Of a DNA stretch of 64,000 nucleotides, positions 1-7,445 are shown piece by piece. The stretch spans positions 1 to 64,000 of the forward strand of contig CAZGAV010000010.1 in NCBI GenBank assembly GCA_964523575.1, given 5' to 3'. The position numbers and the translations under genes are program-made. Within the stretch, counting starts at the first letter, position 1; every line of letters begins with the position of its first letter. This stretch comes from DAOUTW01 sp964523575. Its GTDB lineage: Bacteria; Zixibacteria; MSB-5A5; GN15; JAAZOE01. A model generated the notes under the pieces. It was not told the DNA's origin. It saw only the letters and a program-made list of their open reading frames with translations, and made no database searches.

Positions 1-54
1 AAAACCGTTGACCCCTCGCGGGGTCCCTGGGTTCGAATCCCAGCCTCTCCGCCA
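1..54 (+). tRNA. tRNA-Ser, 3' part only (5' part outside window)
   Basis: The window opens inside a class II tRNA. Visible in order are the end of the anticodon arm, a long variable arm (GACCCC at 10-15 pairing with GGGGTC at 20-25), a T arm (CTGGG 27-31, loop TTCGAAT, CCCAG 39-43), the acceptor 3' strand CCTCTCC 44-50, discriminator G51 and an encoded CCA at 52-54. A long variable arm together with G73 is typical of tRNA-Ser; tRNA-Leu normally has A73. The anticodon lies outside the window, so the isoacceptor is unknown. The first base pair of the downstream hairpin module begins on the A of CCA, so the repeat abuts the mature 3' end. Confidence 0.9.
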
Positions 55-240
55 GTAGCAGAAGCTACTCTTTGGCTGTCGCGAAGATGGCCTATTTTTT
101 GTGCTTGAAAACCGAAGTTCAATATGTAGTCCAACCCCTCCGCCAGTAGATGGGGATACTTTTCTGTTTTCGGGGGCGAAGGCCCTTTCCTGCTGTCGCG
201 TGAATGACCATATTTTTTGCTCGAAAACTCACGACCAAAA
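52..240 (+). repeat. tRNA-abutting hairpin modules (three units)
   Basis: Three units lie directly behind the tRNA. Unit 1 is AGTAGC-AGAA-GCTACT (54-69) followed by CTTTGGCTGTCGCG. Unit 2 is AGTA...TACT (145-160) followed by a degraded CTGTTTTCG, and is preceded by a degenerate tRNA tail near 129-145. Unit 3 is a GGGC/GCCC hairpin (174-185) followed by CTGTCGC at 193-199. Short AT-rich spacers containing ATTTTTT and GAAAAC follow units 1 and 3. The same family recurs at 9148-9463, 9838-10075 and 16096-16145. Each unit looks like a small terminator-like hairpin with a T-run and a fixed CTGTCGC tail. Function unknown. Confidence 0.75.
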
Positions 241-253
241 TCGGTTACACCGA
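237..253 (-). terminator. weak terminator after the redox operon
   Basis: Read on the minus strand, TCGGT-GTA-ACCGA followed by TTTT lies about 50 bases past the stop of the NrfD-cytochrome gene. The stem has only five pairs, so this is a weak call. Confidence 0.35.
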
Positions 254-304
254 CATTTGTAAACCCAATCTGGGGAATTGTCCGGAGCCGGCCAGCATCT
301 GCCG

Positions 305-2299
305 TTATTGGCCCGGTCTGCCGGAAAATTGTGCGTGACTTGACGAAAAGGCAATGTCGCCGATATCGATGTCGCGTGGCCGGAGCGAAGGGTGGCATGT
401 CCAGCACCGACCCAAGTTTTTCCTTCCCGGATCGTTCGAACATTCCTGCTCTTTGCGGTGACATGGGATGCAGGTCTCGTGCATGCTGTGCACAAATGAA
501 CTGGCGAAATGTAAATTAATTTCCTCCTCACGGAATTGGGGCGGCACCATATCGTCTTTGTGACATTCCCGGCAGTCCTTCACATTCGCCGAAGTTTTCG
601 GTCGCCCCGGTTGATGACAGGTAGAGCAGCTATAATTAACCGGGTACCACCCCTCCAGACTATCCCTCCTGACTATCGCCTTCATATGATATGTATGGTC
701 AAAGATCGACACGCTCGCAATGAATTGACGGTGACATCGGCTGCACGGTGTCGATTTATCGAGCGGCATCGACAGATGATGACATTGCACACATGACGAG
801 GAGTCTTTCAAGCGTTTCTGATGTTCGGCATGCGCGAAGTCGGTCACTAAACCGGCACGATTGGCGTCGATTCTGAGATGGGCGCGGTCGATATCCAGCC
901 CAATCGCCGGTTGAACCTCCATTTCGCCATACGCATTATCTCGATAGGGTGGATACAGCATGATAAACGCAATCGGCAGGACGAAGACAGCCAGAAGTGA
1001 AATACGATGCAGCGAATCAGTGAGTGCCGAATGCCACAATTGTCGAGCGGTCCCGAAGGGATGACGAGTGAGCCGAGGGCGGGCCGTACTGGCAGGCCAT
1101 AGATCAGAAAAGATGGGGAAATGCTCAACGACGGCGAAAAAGACCAGTCCGGCGGCGGCGACGACGCCAATCCCCAGAAGCCATTCCGTCAGGGAGGGGA
1201 AGTATACCGTCTGTGCATCAGAAAAATATCCGAATATACCGACATCGAGACGGTTGAGGGCCAAACCGGCTGCCGCCAGGAAAGCCGCCAATCCCAGAAC
1301 CTTCGGCGAACGCCGGGTGACTGAGGACAGTACCAGCGCTGCAGGCAGTATGGCAGCGATAACCAGTTCAAATATATACAGCCAGCTTTCCCAGCTCCCG
1401 GCCAAAAGGGCACCCCATCCGTTATGAACGAACAAATCGATAATCTTTAGTGCGGCATATACGGCAAGGATACCGGCGCCAATCATTGCCAGGCGACGCA
1501 CCCGGGCTAACTCGGGTCCTGCCGGAGATTTTTCGGCTCCATGCACACAGGTCCCGGTTACCGAGCGGATCAAAGCGGCGCTGCGATCGCGGACGGCGCC
1601 GAAAATCGGATCCGGGTCATACCAAAAGGCGTAGAGAATCCGCAGCAGTACGACCACCATTATTCCCGCACCCATGGCCGATAATATGAAAAACAGCGGG
1701 AGCCACGGTGAATACCAGAGAGAATGCAGTCGCAACGGAGTTACCAGGAATAAGGATCCGAGGGAGGAATGATGCAATGACGATAATGAAATACCGATCA
1801 CTACCACTCCGAAAGCGACTTTGTGCAACAGCCGGACTACCCTATCCGCTCGCATACGCTTCAGGAAGGTCGGCGCCAGTTCAATGGCGGTAACAGTAAA
1901 ATAGAGCAGAACACACCAGAAAACTTCAAACAAAAATGAGTTGAAATTCCACATGAATATGGGATGCCAGAAACGATACGGGAGCCCAATGTCGAAAAGT
2001 AGCGCCGCGCAAGAACAGCCATACCCGAGAAATGCCACCAGTATGGCCGGTTTCATGTACGGTCGAAACCGCTCAATGTTGAGCACATAGACCAGAAAGC
2101 CGACCGTGAAACCGCTCGTTGACAGGGCCACTCCTGCTACCATATTGAGGATTTTCCAGAGTCCCCAGGGCATAGCATCGGATAGGTTGGTCGTCGCGCC
2201 AAGGCCGAACCAGAGTCGCATTATCATGGCCACAAGCCCGCTCAGGGCAAATATCCACAGTATATCCTTAATCGTCCTTGTCCGATCGGGGATCATCAT
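305..2299 (-). CDS. NrfD/DsrP-like membrane protein fused to a hexaheme cytochrome c domain
   Basis: 664 residues. The first about 470 residues form a polytopic NrfD/HybB (PSRC)-type quinone-interacting membrane subunit with roughly ten hydrophobic segments. The C-terminal about 160 residues carry six CXXCH haem-binding motifs (CVQCH, CSRCH, CSTCH, CRECH, CIPCH, CWTCH). No N-terminal signal peptide is seen, so the cytochrome part would be exported by the preceding membrane segments. In DsrMKJOP complexes the NrfD-like DsrP and the haem protein DsrJ are separate; here they appear joined and the haem count is doubled. The start overlaps the ferredoxin gene by four bases (ATGA), indicating translational coupling. 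Likely role: electron exchange between quinone or periplasmic donors and the Fe-S subunits. The physiological substrate is not visible. Confidence 0.88.
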   Translation of the reverse strand: MMIPDRTRTIKDILWIFALSGLVAMIMRLWFGLGATTNLSDAMPWGLWKILNMVAGVALSTSGFTVGFLVYVLNIERFRPYMKPAILVAFLGYGCSCAALLFDIGLPYRFWHPIFMWNFNSFLFEVFWCVLLYFTVTAIELAPTFLKRMRADRVVRLLHKVAFGVVVIGISLSSLHHSSLGSLFLVTPLRLHSLWYSPWLPLFFILSAMGAGIMVVVLLRILYAFWYDPDPIFGAVRDRSAALIRSVTGTCVHGAEKSPAGPELARVRRLAMIGAGILAVYAALKIIDLFVHNGWGALLAGSWESWLYIFELVIAAILPAALVLSSVTRRSPKVLGLAAFLAAAGLALNRLDVGIFGYFSDAQTVYFPSLTEWLLGIGVVAAAGLVFFAVVEHFPIFSDLWPASTARPRLTRHPFGTARQLWHSALTDSLHRISLLAVFVLPIAFIMLYPPYRDNAYGEMEVQPAIGLDIDRAHLRIDANRAGLVTDFAHAEHQKRLKDSSSCVQCHHLSMPLDKSTPCSRCHRQFIASVSIFDHTYHMKAIVRRDSLEGWYPVNYSCSTCHQPGRPKTSANVKDCRECHKDDMVPPQFREEEINLHFASSFVHSMHETCIPCHRKEQECSNDPGRKNLGRCWTCHPSLRPRDIDIGDIAFSSSHAQFSGRPGQ

Positions 2300-3090
2300 T
2301 CCTGTCCTTCCGTTCGCTTGCCGGATGCCGATTCTCGCTCTTTAAGTCGTTCGGCCGTGAGTTTGTTTCTCCGTTTCACTATCCAGTTCAGTCCCACCAG
2401 TCCGACCGCCACGCTTAAACCGATAAACGGCGTTTTATGCACCAGCGGCTCCGTGAGATCCGGGATGGCCTCATCAACCGCATCCGGCCAGCCAAGGGTC
2501 GCCAGATCTATATCCGATATATAAAGCATTGAAGTGCCCCCGAATTCATTCTCGCCCCAGATATGATTTTGATACAGTTCGGGATTCTGTCGCATGCGCG
2601 ACCGCGCCTCACTGAGGAGCTGCAATCGTGAACCGAAAACGATAGCTTCGTATGGACAGGCCTCTACGCACGCCGGTTTGTCCCCGTCATCTATACGGCC
2701 GGCGCACATGTCGCATTTTACCATGTACGGCGCCGTTTCACTCCATTGGTACCGGGGGATATGAAACGGGCAGGCCAGCATGCAATAGCGGCATCCGATG
2801 CATTTGGCGGGATCATAGATCACCGGGCCGTCGGGCCGCTTGGTTATTCCGCCGACAAGGCAGGCCGAGACGCAAGCAGGATCAAGGCAGTGCATGCAGT
2901 TCTTTTTTGCAAAGCGACCTTCGTCTATTTTCAATACCGTGCTCAGGCGATTGGCGCTCAACCCATCCCTGCCCTGCACCATATCATACTCAGCCAGCAA
3001 GGGGTTGCTGTGGTTGCGCTCAATACACACGGCAACGCATTCCATGCACCCTCGGCACCTGGTGACATCCATCAGGATTCCGTATCTCAT
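2296..3090 (-). CDS. 4Fe-4S ferredoxin subunit, DsrO/HybA-like, with C-terminal membrane anchor
   Basis: 264 residues. Four cysteine clusters typical of the HybA/DsrO/NrfC family are present: CRGCMECVAVC near residue 12, CMHC...CVSAC near 65, CIGCRYCMLACP near 97, and CDMC...CVEACP near 125. A hydrophobic helix near residue 222 is followed by a basic tail, suggesting a C-terminal anchor. Family members with a periplasmic location usually carry a Tat signal; none is present here because the protein starts directly with the first cluster, so a cytoplasmic-face location is inferred. It overlaps both neighbours by four bases, which places it in one redox complex with the cytochrome b and NrfD subunits. 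Confidence 0.9.
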   Translation of the reverse strand: MRYGILMDVTRCRGCMECVAVCIERNHSNPLLAEYDMVQGRDGLSANRLSTVLKIDEGRFAKKNCMHCLDPACVSACLVGGITKRPDGPVIYDPAKCIGCRYCMLACPFHIPRYQWSETAPYMVKCDMCAGRIDDGDKPACVEACPYEAIVFGSRLQLLSEARSRMRQNPELYQNHIWGENEFGGTSMLYISDIDLATLGWPDAVDEAIPDLTEPLVHKTPFIGLSVAVGLVGLNWIVKRRNKLTAERLKERESASGKRTEGQE

Positions 3091-3785
3091 ACTCTGGCTT
3101 CCTCTCCGTATAGCGCTTCGGCAACTTTATCTCCGGCTCCAGGGCGCAATTGCCAATGGATGGCCGACACCCGATCAAAAAAGAAGAGCACGATGTGGGC
3201 CAGTTTCGTAAACGGTATCAGGATAAACAGCAGTTCGGCAGACAGCAGATGCATAAGCATCATAGTCTCCCAAGATACAGGATTTACGACGGGGTGTGAT
3301 GCCGCGTATCCCGTGGCAAAGGGCAGGAAAACGATAATTAACAAATAGTAGTCGGACGACTGGCTCATGGCCCGGAGGCGCGGCAGAAACACCCTGAATC
3401 CAAAAAGGGTCAAGAGGGCGAGTAGCGTGAACAGCGTGAGCCAATCCGCGACGCCATAACCGATCGCCGGGAGTGATACGCCCAGAAAATATTCCCAGAG
3501 GACAATATGGTCGGCCAGAAACACCGGCACGACCAGTGCTCCGATGTGAAACAAAAAAGAGACAACCGAAAAGAACTTGGTTCCTGGAATGAGGTGTCGG
3601 ATCGGTATGACCCAGGTAAGGGCGTCGGTGAGTATTTTCCTCCACGGCGCGTTCTGCAGCCGCCTGCCTTTCCCGGCTATCATCGAATAAAACTGGATCA
3701 CTACCAGTCGCAGCAGGCCGAGAACCATTATCAAAAAGGTCAGAGCAAACAGAGGTCCTTTTGCAATGTCAATCCATTGTTCCAT
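3087..3785 (-). CDS. NarI/DsrM-like membrane cytochrome b subunit
   Basis: 232 residues with about five transmembrane helices, resembling NarI, DsrM and TmcC. Histidines suitable as haem b ligands sit in or near helices (RHLIPG, FHIGA, MHLLSAE, KLAHI). In this family the subunit moves electrons between the quinone pool and an HdrD-like Fe-S partner, here the gene just upstream (44-base gap). It overlaps the ferredoxin gene by four bases. The family assignment comes from hydropathy, histidine spacing and context and is firm at the level of NarI-like cytochrome b. Confidence 0.85.
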   Translation of the reverse strand: MEQWIDIAKGPLFALTFLIMVLGLLRLVVIQFYSMIAGKGRRLQNAPWRKILTDALTWVIPIRHLIPGTKFFSVVSFLFHIGALVVPVFLADHIVLWEYFLGVSLPAIGYGVADWLTLFTLLALLTLFGFRVFLPRLRAMSQSSDYYLLIIVFLPFATGYAASHPVVNPVSWETMMLMHLLSAELLFILIPFTKLAHIVLFFFDRVSAIHWQLRPGAGDKVAEALYGEEARV

Positions 3786-3829
3786 ACTATCCTGTCATTA
3801 AACGGCATCCGTTTATCGATGATGTGCCA

Positions 3830-5269
3830 TCACATCTCAAACAATGCCGCTTCCTCCTTTCGTTCGCGGGCGGGTTTGGCGCCGGGGATTTCAATCGTCT
3901 GCAGAATCAAATCGTGCAGTCCCATGATCTTGCACGGGATGTCATAGTACTCGACCAGTTCCTTCAATTGCTTCTTACAGTTCGCGCAGGGAGCAATGCA
4001 GATATCAGCGCCGGTTTGCCGAAGCTGCTCGGCCTTCATCCGGCCCCCGATGTCCATGCGGAAATCATGAATTTCATCGATGGATACCAGTCCGCCCCCA
4101 CCTCCGCAGCAGTAATTATCCTCACCCATCGGCGTCATATCCACATAGTCCTTCACGAATGAGCGCAGAATTTCCCGGGGCTGATCGACGATCCACCCCG
4201 AACGCGCGATATTGCAGGGGTCGTGATAGGTTACCCGTTCCGTGACGATTTCACGGTTGAGGGTGATTTTGTTTTGTCGGATACATTCGAGGGTGTATTC
4301 CATGAAATTGTAAACGGGATACGAATTGCGCCCCCCAAACACCGGTACGAAATCATGAGCCGAACGTGAGGCATGCCCGCACTCGCCGATTAATATCGAT
4401 TTTCCCTTCAGCCGATCCACTTCATTGATCAGTTGTTGTATGATTCTTTCCAAATGCCAGTCGCTGTAAAAGAGGCCGTAGTTGATTCCATCGTAGTTGC
4501 CGGTGCCAATTGTCCAGCGGCCCCAGTCACCTGCGGCGTAAAGTACCGCGGCATTGCCCATCAGGGTCTCCGGTTCCATCAAGTAATCGCTGACGGCGCA
4601 GAAGAAAACATACTCGCGATTCTCCCGGTCGACAGGGAAGTCCATCTTTATGCCCAGCATTTCCTCCAGCTCTTCGGAAAGGAACTCTAGAGTGTTCAGC
4701 ATCGCTTCTTTAGGGACCTTTGAGGTATTATGTGTTTCGCCTTCCAGCTGTTCACGCACGCTTACCTGCAACGCTTTGGGTACGATGTTGATCAGGCTCA
4801 GGATATACCTGCCCAGGCGGGTGACAAGGCCGTGGTCGACTCCCATCGGACACTCCCGCGTGCAGCGACGACAGGCCGTGCAGCGATAGAACACATCGAG
4901 CATATCGTCGATAATGTCATCGGTTAGTTCGAACCCATTGGTGACCCGGGCTTTGAACCAGCCGCCGATGGTGAAATATCGCCGGTATATATCCAGAAGA
5001 AGGTTGCTGCGATAACAGGGGATGTCACGTGGATCTCCCGTTGCAAGATACACCGGGCAAGCCACAGCGCACCGATTGCATTTTGCATTCGACGTGCAAT
5101 AGGAATCCAGCAAAGCTCGATAATCTGTAAATTCCAGAACGGCATTGAATGCTTCCAGGAATCGATCGACTCGGTTTTCGGTCACCGGATTTTCTATATA
5201 GTATGGATATTTGCTTATTGCTGTCTCTGCACGGACCGGTTGAGCCGCCGAAATATTCTCACCATCCAT
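3830..5269 (-). CDS. HdrD/DsrK-like iron-sulfur oxidoreductase
   Basis: 479 residues. Two [4Fe-4S] ferredoxin motifs lie in the first third (C-x5-CNRCAVACP near residue 58 and CTACRRCTRECP near 130). The C-terminal half has a cysteine-rich domain with HDPC, then CCGGGGG, then CANC, the arrangement that binds the non-cubane [4Fe-4S] cluster in HdrB/HdrD/DsrK. An upstream copy of this motif is reduced to GECGHA. DsrK and TmcB are cytoplasmic catalytic subunits paired with a DsrM/TmcC cytochrome b, as here. First gene of the minus-strand operon; a GGAGA Shine-Dalgarno lies about nine bases before the ATG, and a sigma-54 promoter lies upstream. Confidence 0.9.
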   Translation of the reverse strand: MDGENISAAQPVRAETAISKYPYYIENPVTENRVDRFLEAFNAVLEFTDYRALLDSYCTSNAKCNRCAVACPVYLATGDPRDIPCYRSNLLLDIYRRYFTIGGWFKARVTNGFELTDDIIDDMLDVFYRCTACRRCTRECPMGVDHGLVTRLGRYILSLINIVPKALQVSVREQLEGETHNTSKVPKEAMLNTLEFLSEELEEMLGIKMDFPVDRENREYVFFCAVSDYLMEPETLMGNAAVLYAAGDWGRWTIGTGNYDGINYGLFYSDWHLERIIQQLINEVDRLKGKSILIGECGHASRSAHDFVPVFGGRNSYPVYNFMEYTLECIRQNKITLNREIVTERVTYHDPCNIARSGWIVDQPREILRSFVKDYVDMTPMGEDNYCCGGGGGLVSIDEIHDFRMDIGGRMKAEQLRQTGADICIAPCANCKKQLKELVEYYDIPCKIMGLHDLILQTIEIPGAKPARERKEEAALFEM

Positions 5270-5310
5270 AAAAGCGTCTCCAATGCTGTAATAGTTTCGC
5301 TGTGTTGCAG

Positions 5311-5327
5311 GGCAAAGGACATACCAA
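5311..5327 (-). promoter_or_regulatory. sigma-54 promoter for the redox operon
   Basis: On the minus strand TTGGTATGTCCTTTGCC matches the -24/-12 pattern TGGYAYR-N4-TTGCW except for its last base. GG and GC are separated by exactly the required distance (G-24 at 5324, C-12 at 5312). The predicted transcript start near 5300 leaves a leader of about 30 bases before the ATG at 5269. Confidence 0.7.
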
Positions 5328-5491
5328 ATGTTCCCGATTTCACATGCAGTGCGTATTTTGGAGGCAATTTCAAGTCTTGAGTAAGCTCAGGATAAGTGCT
5401 AATTGACTGTCTGTATGCCGATTATGAGAGACCGAAAATATTTTGCCAAAAATTATCACTGCTTTCTTGCGAACACGCAATTGCCAGAAGA

Positions 5492-5566
5492 TTGTCGCTC
5501 TACGGTTGTCGCATGCGTTGCAACATACTGTCGCACACCGCAACGCTATGCGACACTTTTGCGACA
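5492..5566. promoter_or_regulatory. cluster of TGTCGCA/TGCGACA half-sites, putative activator binding region
   Basis: The 514-base divergent region (5270-5783) holds five close copies of TGTCGCA or its complement at 5493-5499 (last base T), 5507-5513, 5529-5535, 5549-5555 and 5560-5566, plus a variant TGCAACA at 5519-5525. The pairs TGTCGCA-N5-TGCAACA and TGTCGCA-N13-TGCGACA are inverted repeats. The cluster centre (about 5530) is almost equidistant from the two predicted sigma-54 transcript starts (about 5300 and 5769), the usual position for an upstream activating sequence. The obvious candidate binder is the sigma-54 activator encoded at 7446. The remainder of the region is AT-rich with no further gene seen. 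Confidence 0.65.
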
Positions 5567-5741
5567 CCTCATTATGTCCATAGATTAGGTGAAAAGCTTT
5601 TTGAAATCAGCCGCTGAAAAATCTAAGGAAGATAAAAAGCAAATCTTTCTCATATCACCGGGGGAACAGGCTTGTGCCTCTTTATTCTAGCAGTATGAAA
5701 GGCCAGCTGGAATCGGTCTAATTTGCTCATTGGCAGACTAT

Positions 5742-5759
5742 TTGGCATAACACTTGCAA
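5742..5759 (+). promoter_or_regulatory. sigma-54 promoter for the NifX-DUF1847 gene
   Basis: TTGGCATAACACTTGCAA fits the -24/-12 consensus TGGCAC-N5-TTGCA with one change; G-24 is at 5745 and C-12 at 5757. The predicted start near 5769 places the ATG at 5784 about 15 bases downstream with AGAGGT between, which rules out the earlier in-frame start at 5754. Confidence 0.8.
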
Positions 5760-5783
5760 AGAGAACGCTCAGAGGTCATAACC

Positions 5784-6770
5784 ATGAGATATGCGATACC
5801 GATATCGAACAGGCGTATAGCGCCGCGATGCACCTTTGCGGAATCACTCCTCCTGCTTGTGGTTTCGCAAAACCGGATCAAATCGCAACAAACGTACAAT
5901 ATGGCCGGCTATGGATTGCTCTCGTTGGCTAAGGCTCTGGCAGAGAACAGGATCGACACGCTTATCTGCGGTGGAATAAGCCGGGAGAACAGAGCCTACC
6001 TCGAGCTGCAAAATATCGATATTATCGACAATGTTGCCTCGACGGTAGATGATATAATCGAGAGCCTGCGGAACGGATTGCTGCATCCGGGATACGGGCT
6101 TGGCGGACGTCAGGTGAAATCAACCGTCGGCGATACGAAGGCCGCACTCGCGGCTGGACAAGTTGACCTGATAGATTGTCTCGCATGTCAAAATCGTGTG
6201 TGCCTTCGCGGACAGAACTGCCTTGATTCCAGGCTCGATTTTCCGAAACCGGCGAAAGAAGACCGCCGCATCTGCGAGGCGTCGATGGATATCGCCTGCG
6301 AGCGCGAACGAACTCTCTGCCGCCTTTCGGAATTGGTCTATTTCTGTCTCGAGATGAAGTACCGGAAAATCGGTATTGCATTCTGTATCGATTTACTCGA
6401 GCCGACTGAAATACTGGTCCGTGTCCTGAGGCGATTTTTTGAAGTTGCACCTGTTTCATGCAAGGTCGGAGGAATACATCTCGCCGACCCGTATGGCTCC
6501 GAATCGTCCGTCGACAAGACGGGGGAAGATCGGTACGATGTCGCCTGTAATCCAATCGGACAGGCGGAGATTCTCAACCATATGCATACTGACCTGAATG
6601 TCATTATCGGTATTTGTATGGGTGCCGATTGTGTCTTCAGCCGATATAGTCAGGCACCGGTGACAACTCTTTTTGTGAAGGACAAGTCGCTGGCCAATAA
6701 TCCCATCGGAGCAGTGTATTCCGATTATTACCTTAAGGAGGCGGCGAGCGCTTCCGTGCAGCGAACATGA
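5784..6770 (+). CDS. NifX/NafY-like domain fused to DUF1847
   Basis: 328 residues from the ATG at 5784 (Shine-Dalgarno AGAGGT; starts 3' of the predicted sigma-54 transcript start). Residues about 1-100 resemble the dinitrogenase iron-molybdenum cofactor/NifX fold (MRYAIPIS..., then LICGGIS). A cysteine-rich linker (CLACQNRVC...C, near residue 130) leads into a DUF1847 domain with its recognisable blocks KIGIAFC, CNPIGQAEILN, DLNVIIGICMG, APVTTLFVKDK and NPIGAVY. DUF1847 proteins are cysteine-rich and presumed metal-binding; no reaction is established. Divergent from the redox operon and sharing its regulatory region, it probably helps mature, sense or regulate that module. Confidence 0.8.
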   Translation: MRYAIPISNRRIAPRCTFAESLLLLVVSQNRIKSQQTYNMAGYGLLSLAKALAENRIDTLICGGISRENRAYLELQNIDIIDNVASTVDDIIESLRNGLLHPGYGLGGRQVKSTVGDTKAALAAGQVDLIDCLACQNRVCLRGQNCLDSRLDFPKPAKEDRRICEASMDIACERERTLCRLSELVYFCLEMKYRKIGIAFCIDLLEPTEILVRVLRRFFEVAPVSCKVGGIHLADPYGSESSVDKTGEDRYDVACNPIGQAEILNHMHTDLNVIIGICMGADCVFSRYSQAPVTTLFVKDKSLANNPIGAVYSDYYLKEAASASVQRT

Positions 6771-6831
6771 ACTGCGACCGAATTGTCATTGAAGGCGGTT
6801 GCTCGAAAAAGTCAACAATAAGGAGGAGACT

Positions 6832-7368
6832 ATGGCCATACCGACTCTCAATGCCGTCGGATTCTGCGCCCATTATTCTGAACCGGGTGATTGGGCCTTC
6901 GATTTTGCCCTGAATGTTTCAAGAGAACATTCGCTGAAGCTGAATGTATTTCATTTTCTCGAAGATCCCTATGGCATAACGCCTGATCTGGCCAAAGGCC
7001 TCAACCGAGAGGAACGGTCGAAACTGGCGGTCAAGCTGGAAAAGGAACTGAGATTGTATTACGATCAACGGGCCGGCGATTATCTTGATGTTGGATTTCG
7101 CCTGTGCGAAGACGCCGAATGGACGGAATTGCACCGATGCCTGGTGGTACGCGAGTTCCAGATCCTCGTGCTGGGATACCCACACCCGATGGCGACCTTC
7201 GGCGGTCAGCGTATCGACGAATTCGCAAAGTCCTTTATTTCGCCGGTTGTTCTCGTCGGACCCGATCATCCTCTTCAATTCCGGCTTAACAGCCGCGCGG
7301 CCATGATTGTCGACAAACTCGGCCTCCATGAAAGCGGCTGGACACTGATCAATAAAGTCTCCGCCTGA
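6832..7368 (+). CDS. small cytoplasmic protein, Usp-like alpha/beta fold
   Basis: 178 residues from ATG 6832, chosen because AGGAGGAG lies immediately upstream; an in-frame start 33 bases earlier lacks such a site. Alternating beta and alpha segments (VGFCAHYS near the start; ILVLGYP and SPVVLVGPDHP near the end) resemble universal-stress-protein domains, but no clear nucleotide-binding G-x2-G-x9-G motif is seen. Lies between the NifX-DUF1847 gene and the sigma-54 activator, probably in one operon. Function not recognised. Confidence 0.7.
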   Translation: MAIPTLNAVGFCAHYSEPGDWAFDFALNVSREHSLKLNVFHFLEDPYGITPDLAKGLNREERSKLAVKLEKELRLYYDQRAGDYLDVGFRLCEDAEWTELHRCLVVREFQILVLGYPHPMATFGGQRIDEFAKSFISPVVLVGPDHPLQFRLNSRAAMIVDKLGLHESGWTLINKVSA

Positions 7369-7445
7369 AGTCAACTACCGGCCGTCGGACATGGGGAACT
7401 CAGCTGACCGGGTTCGTATGATGAGAATTAATTTTCAATCGGGGG

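Noticed and set aside
5754..5783. Start of the NifX-DUF1847 protein at 5754
   Set aside because: It lies within the -12 element of the sigma-54 promoter and before the predicted transcript start.
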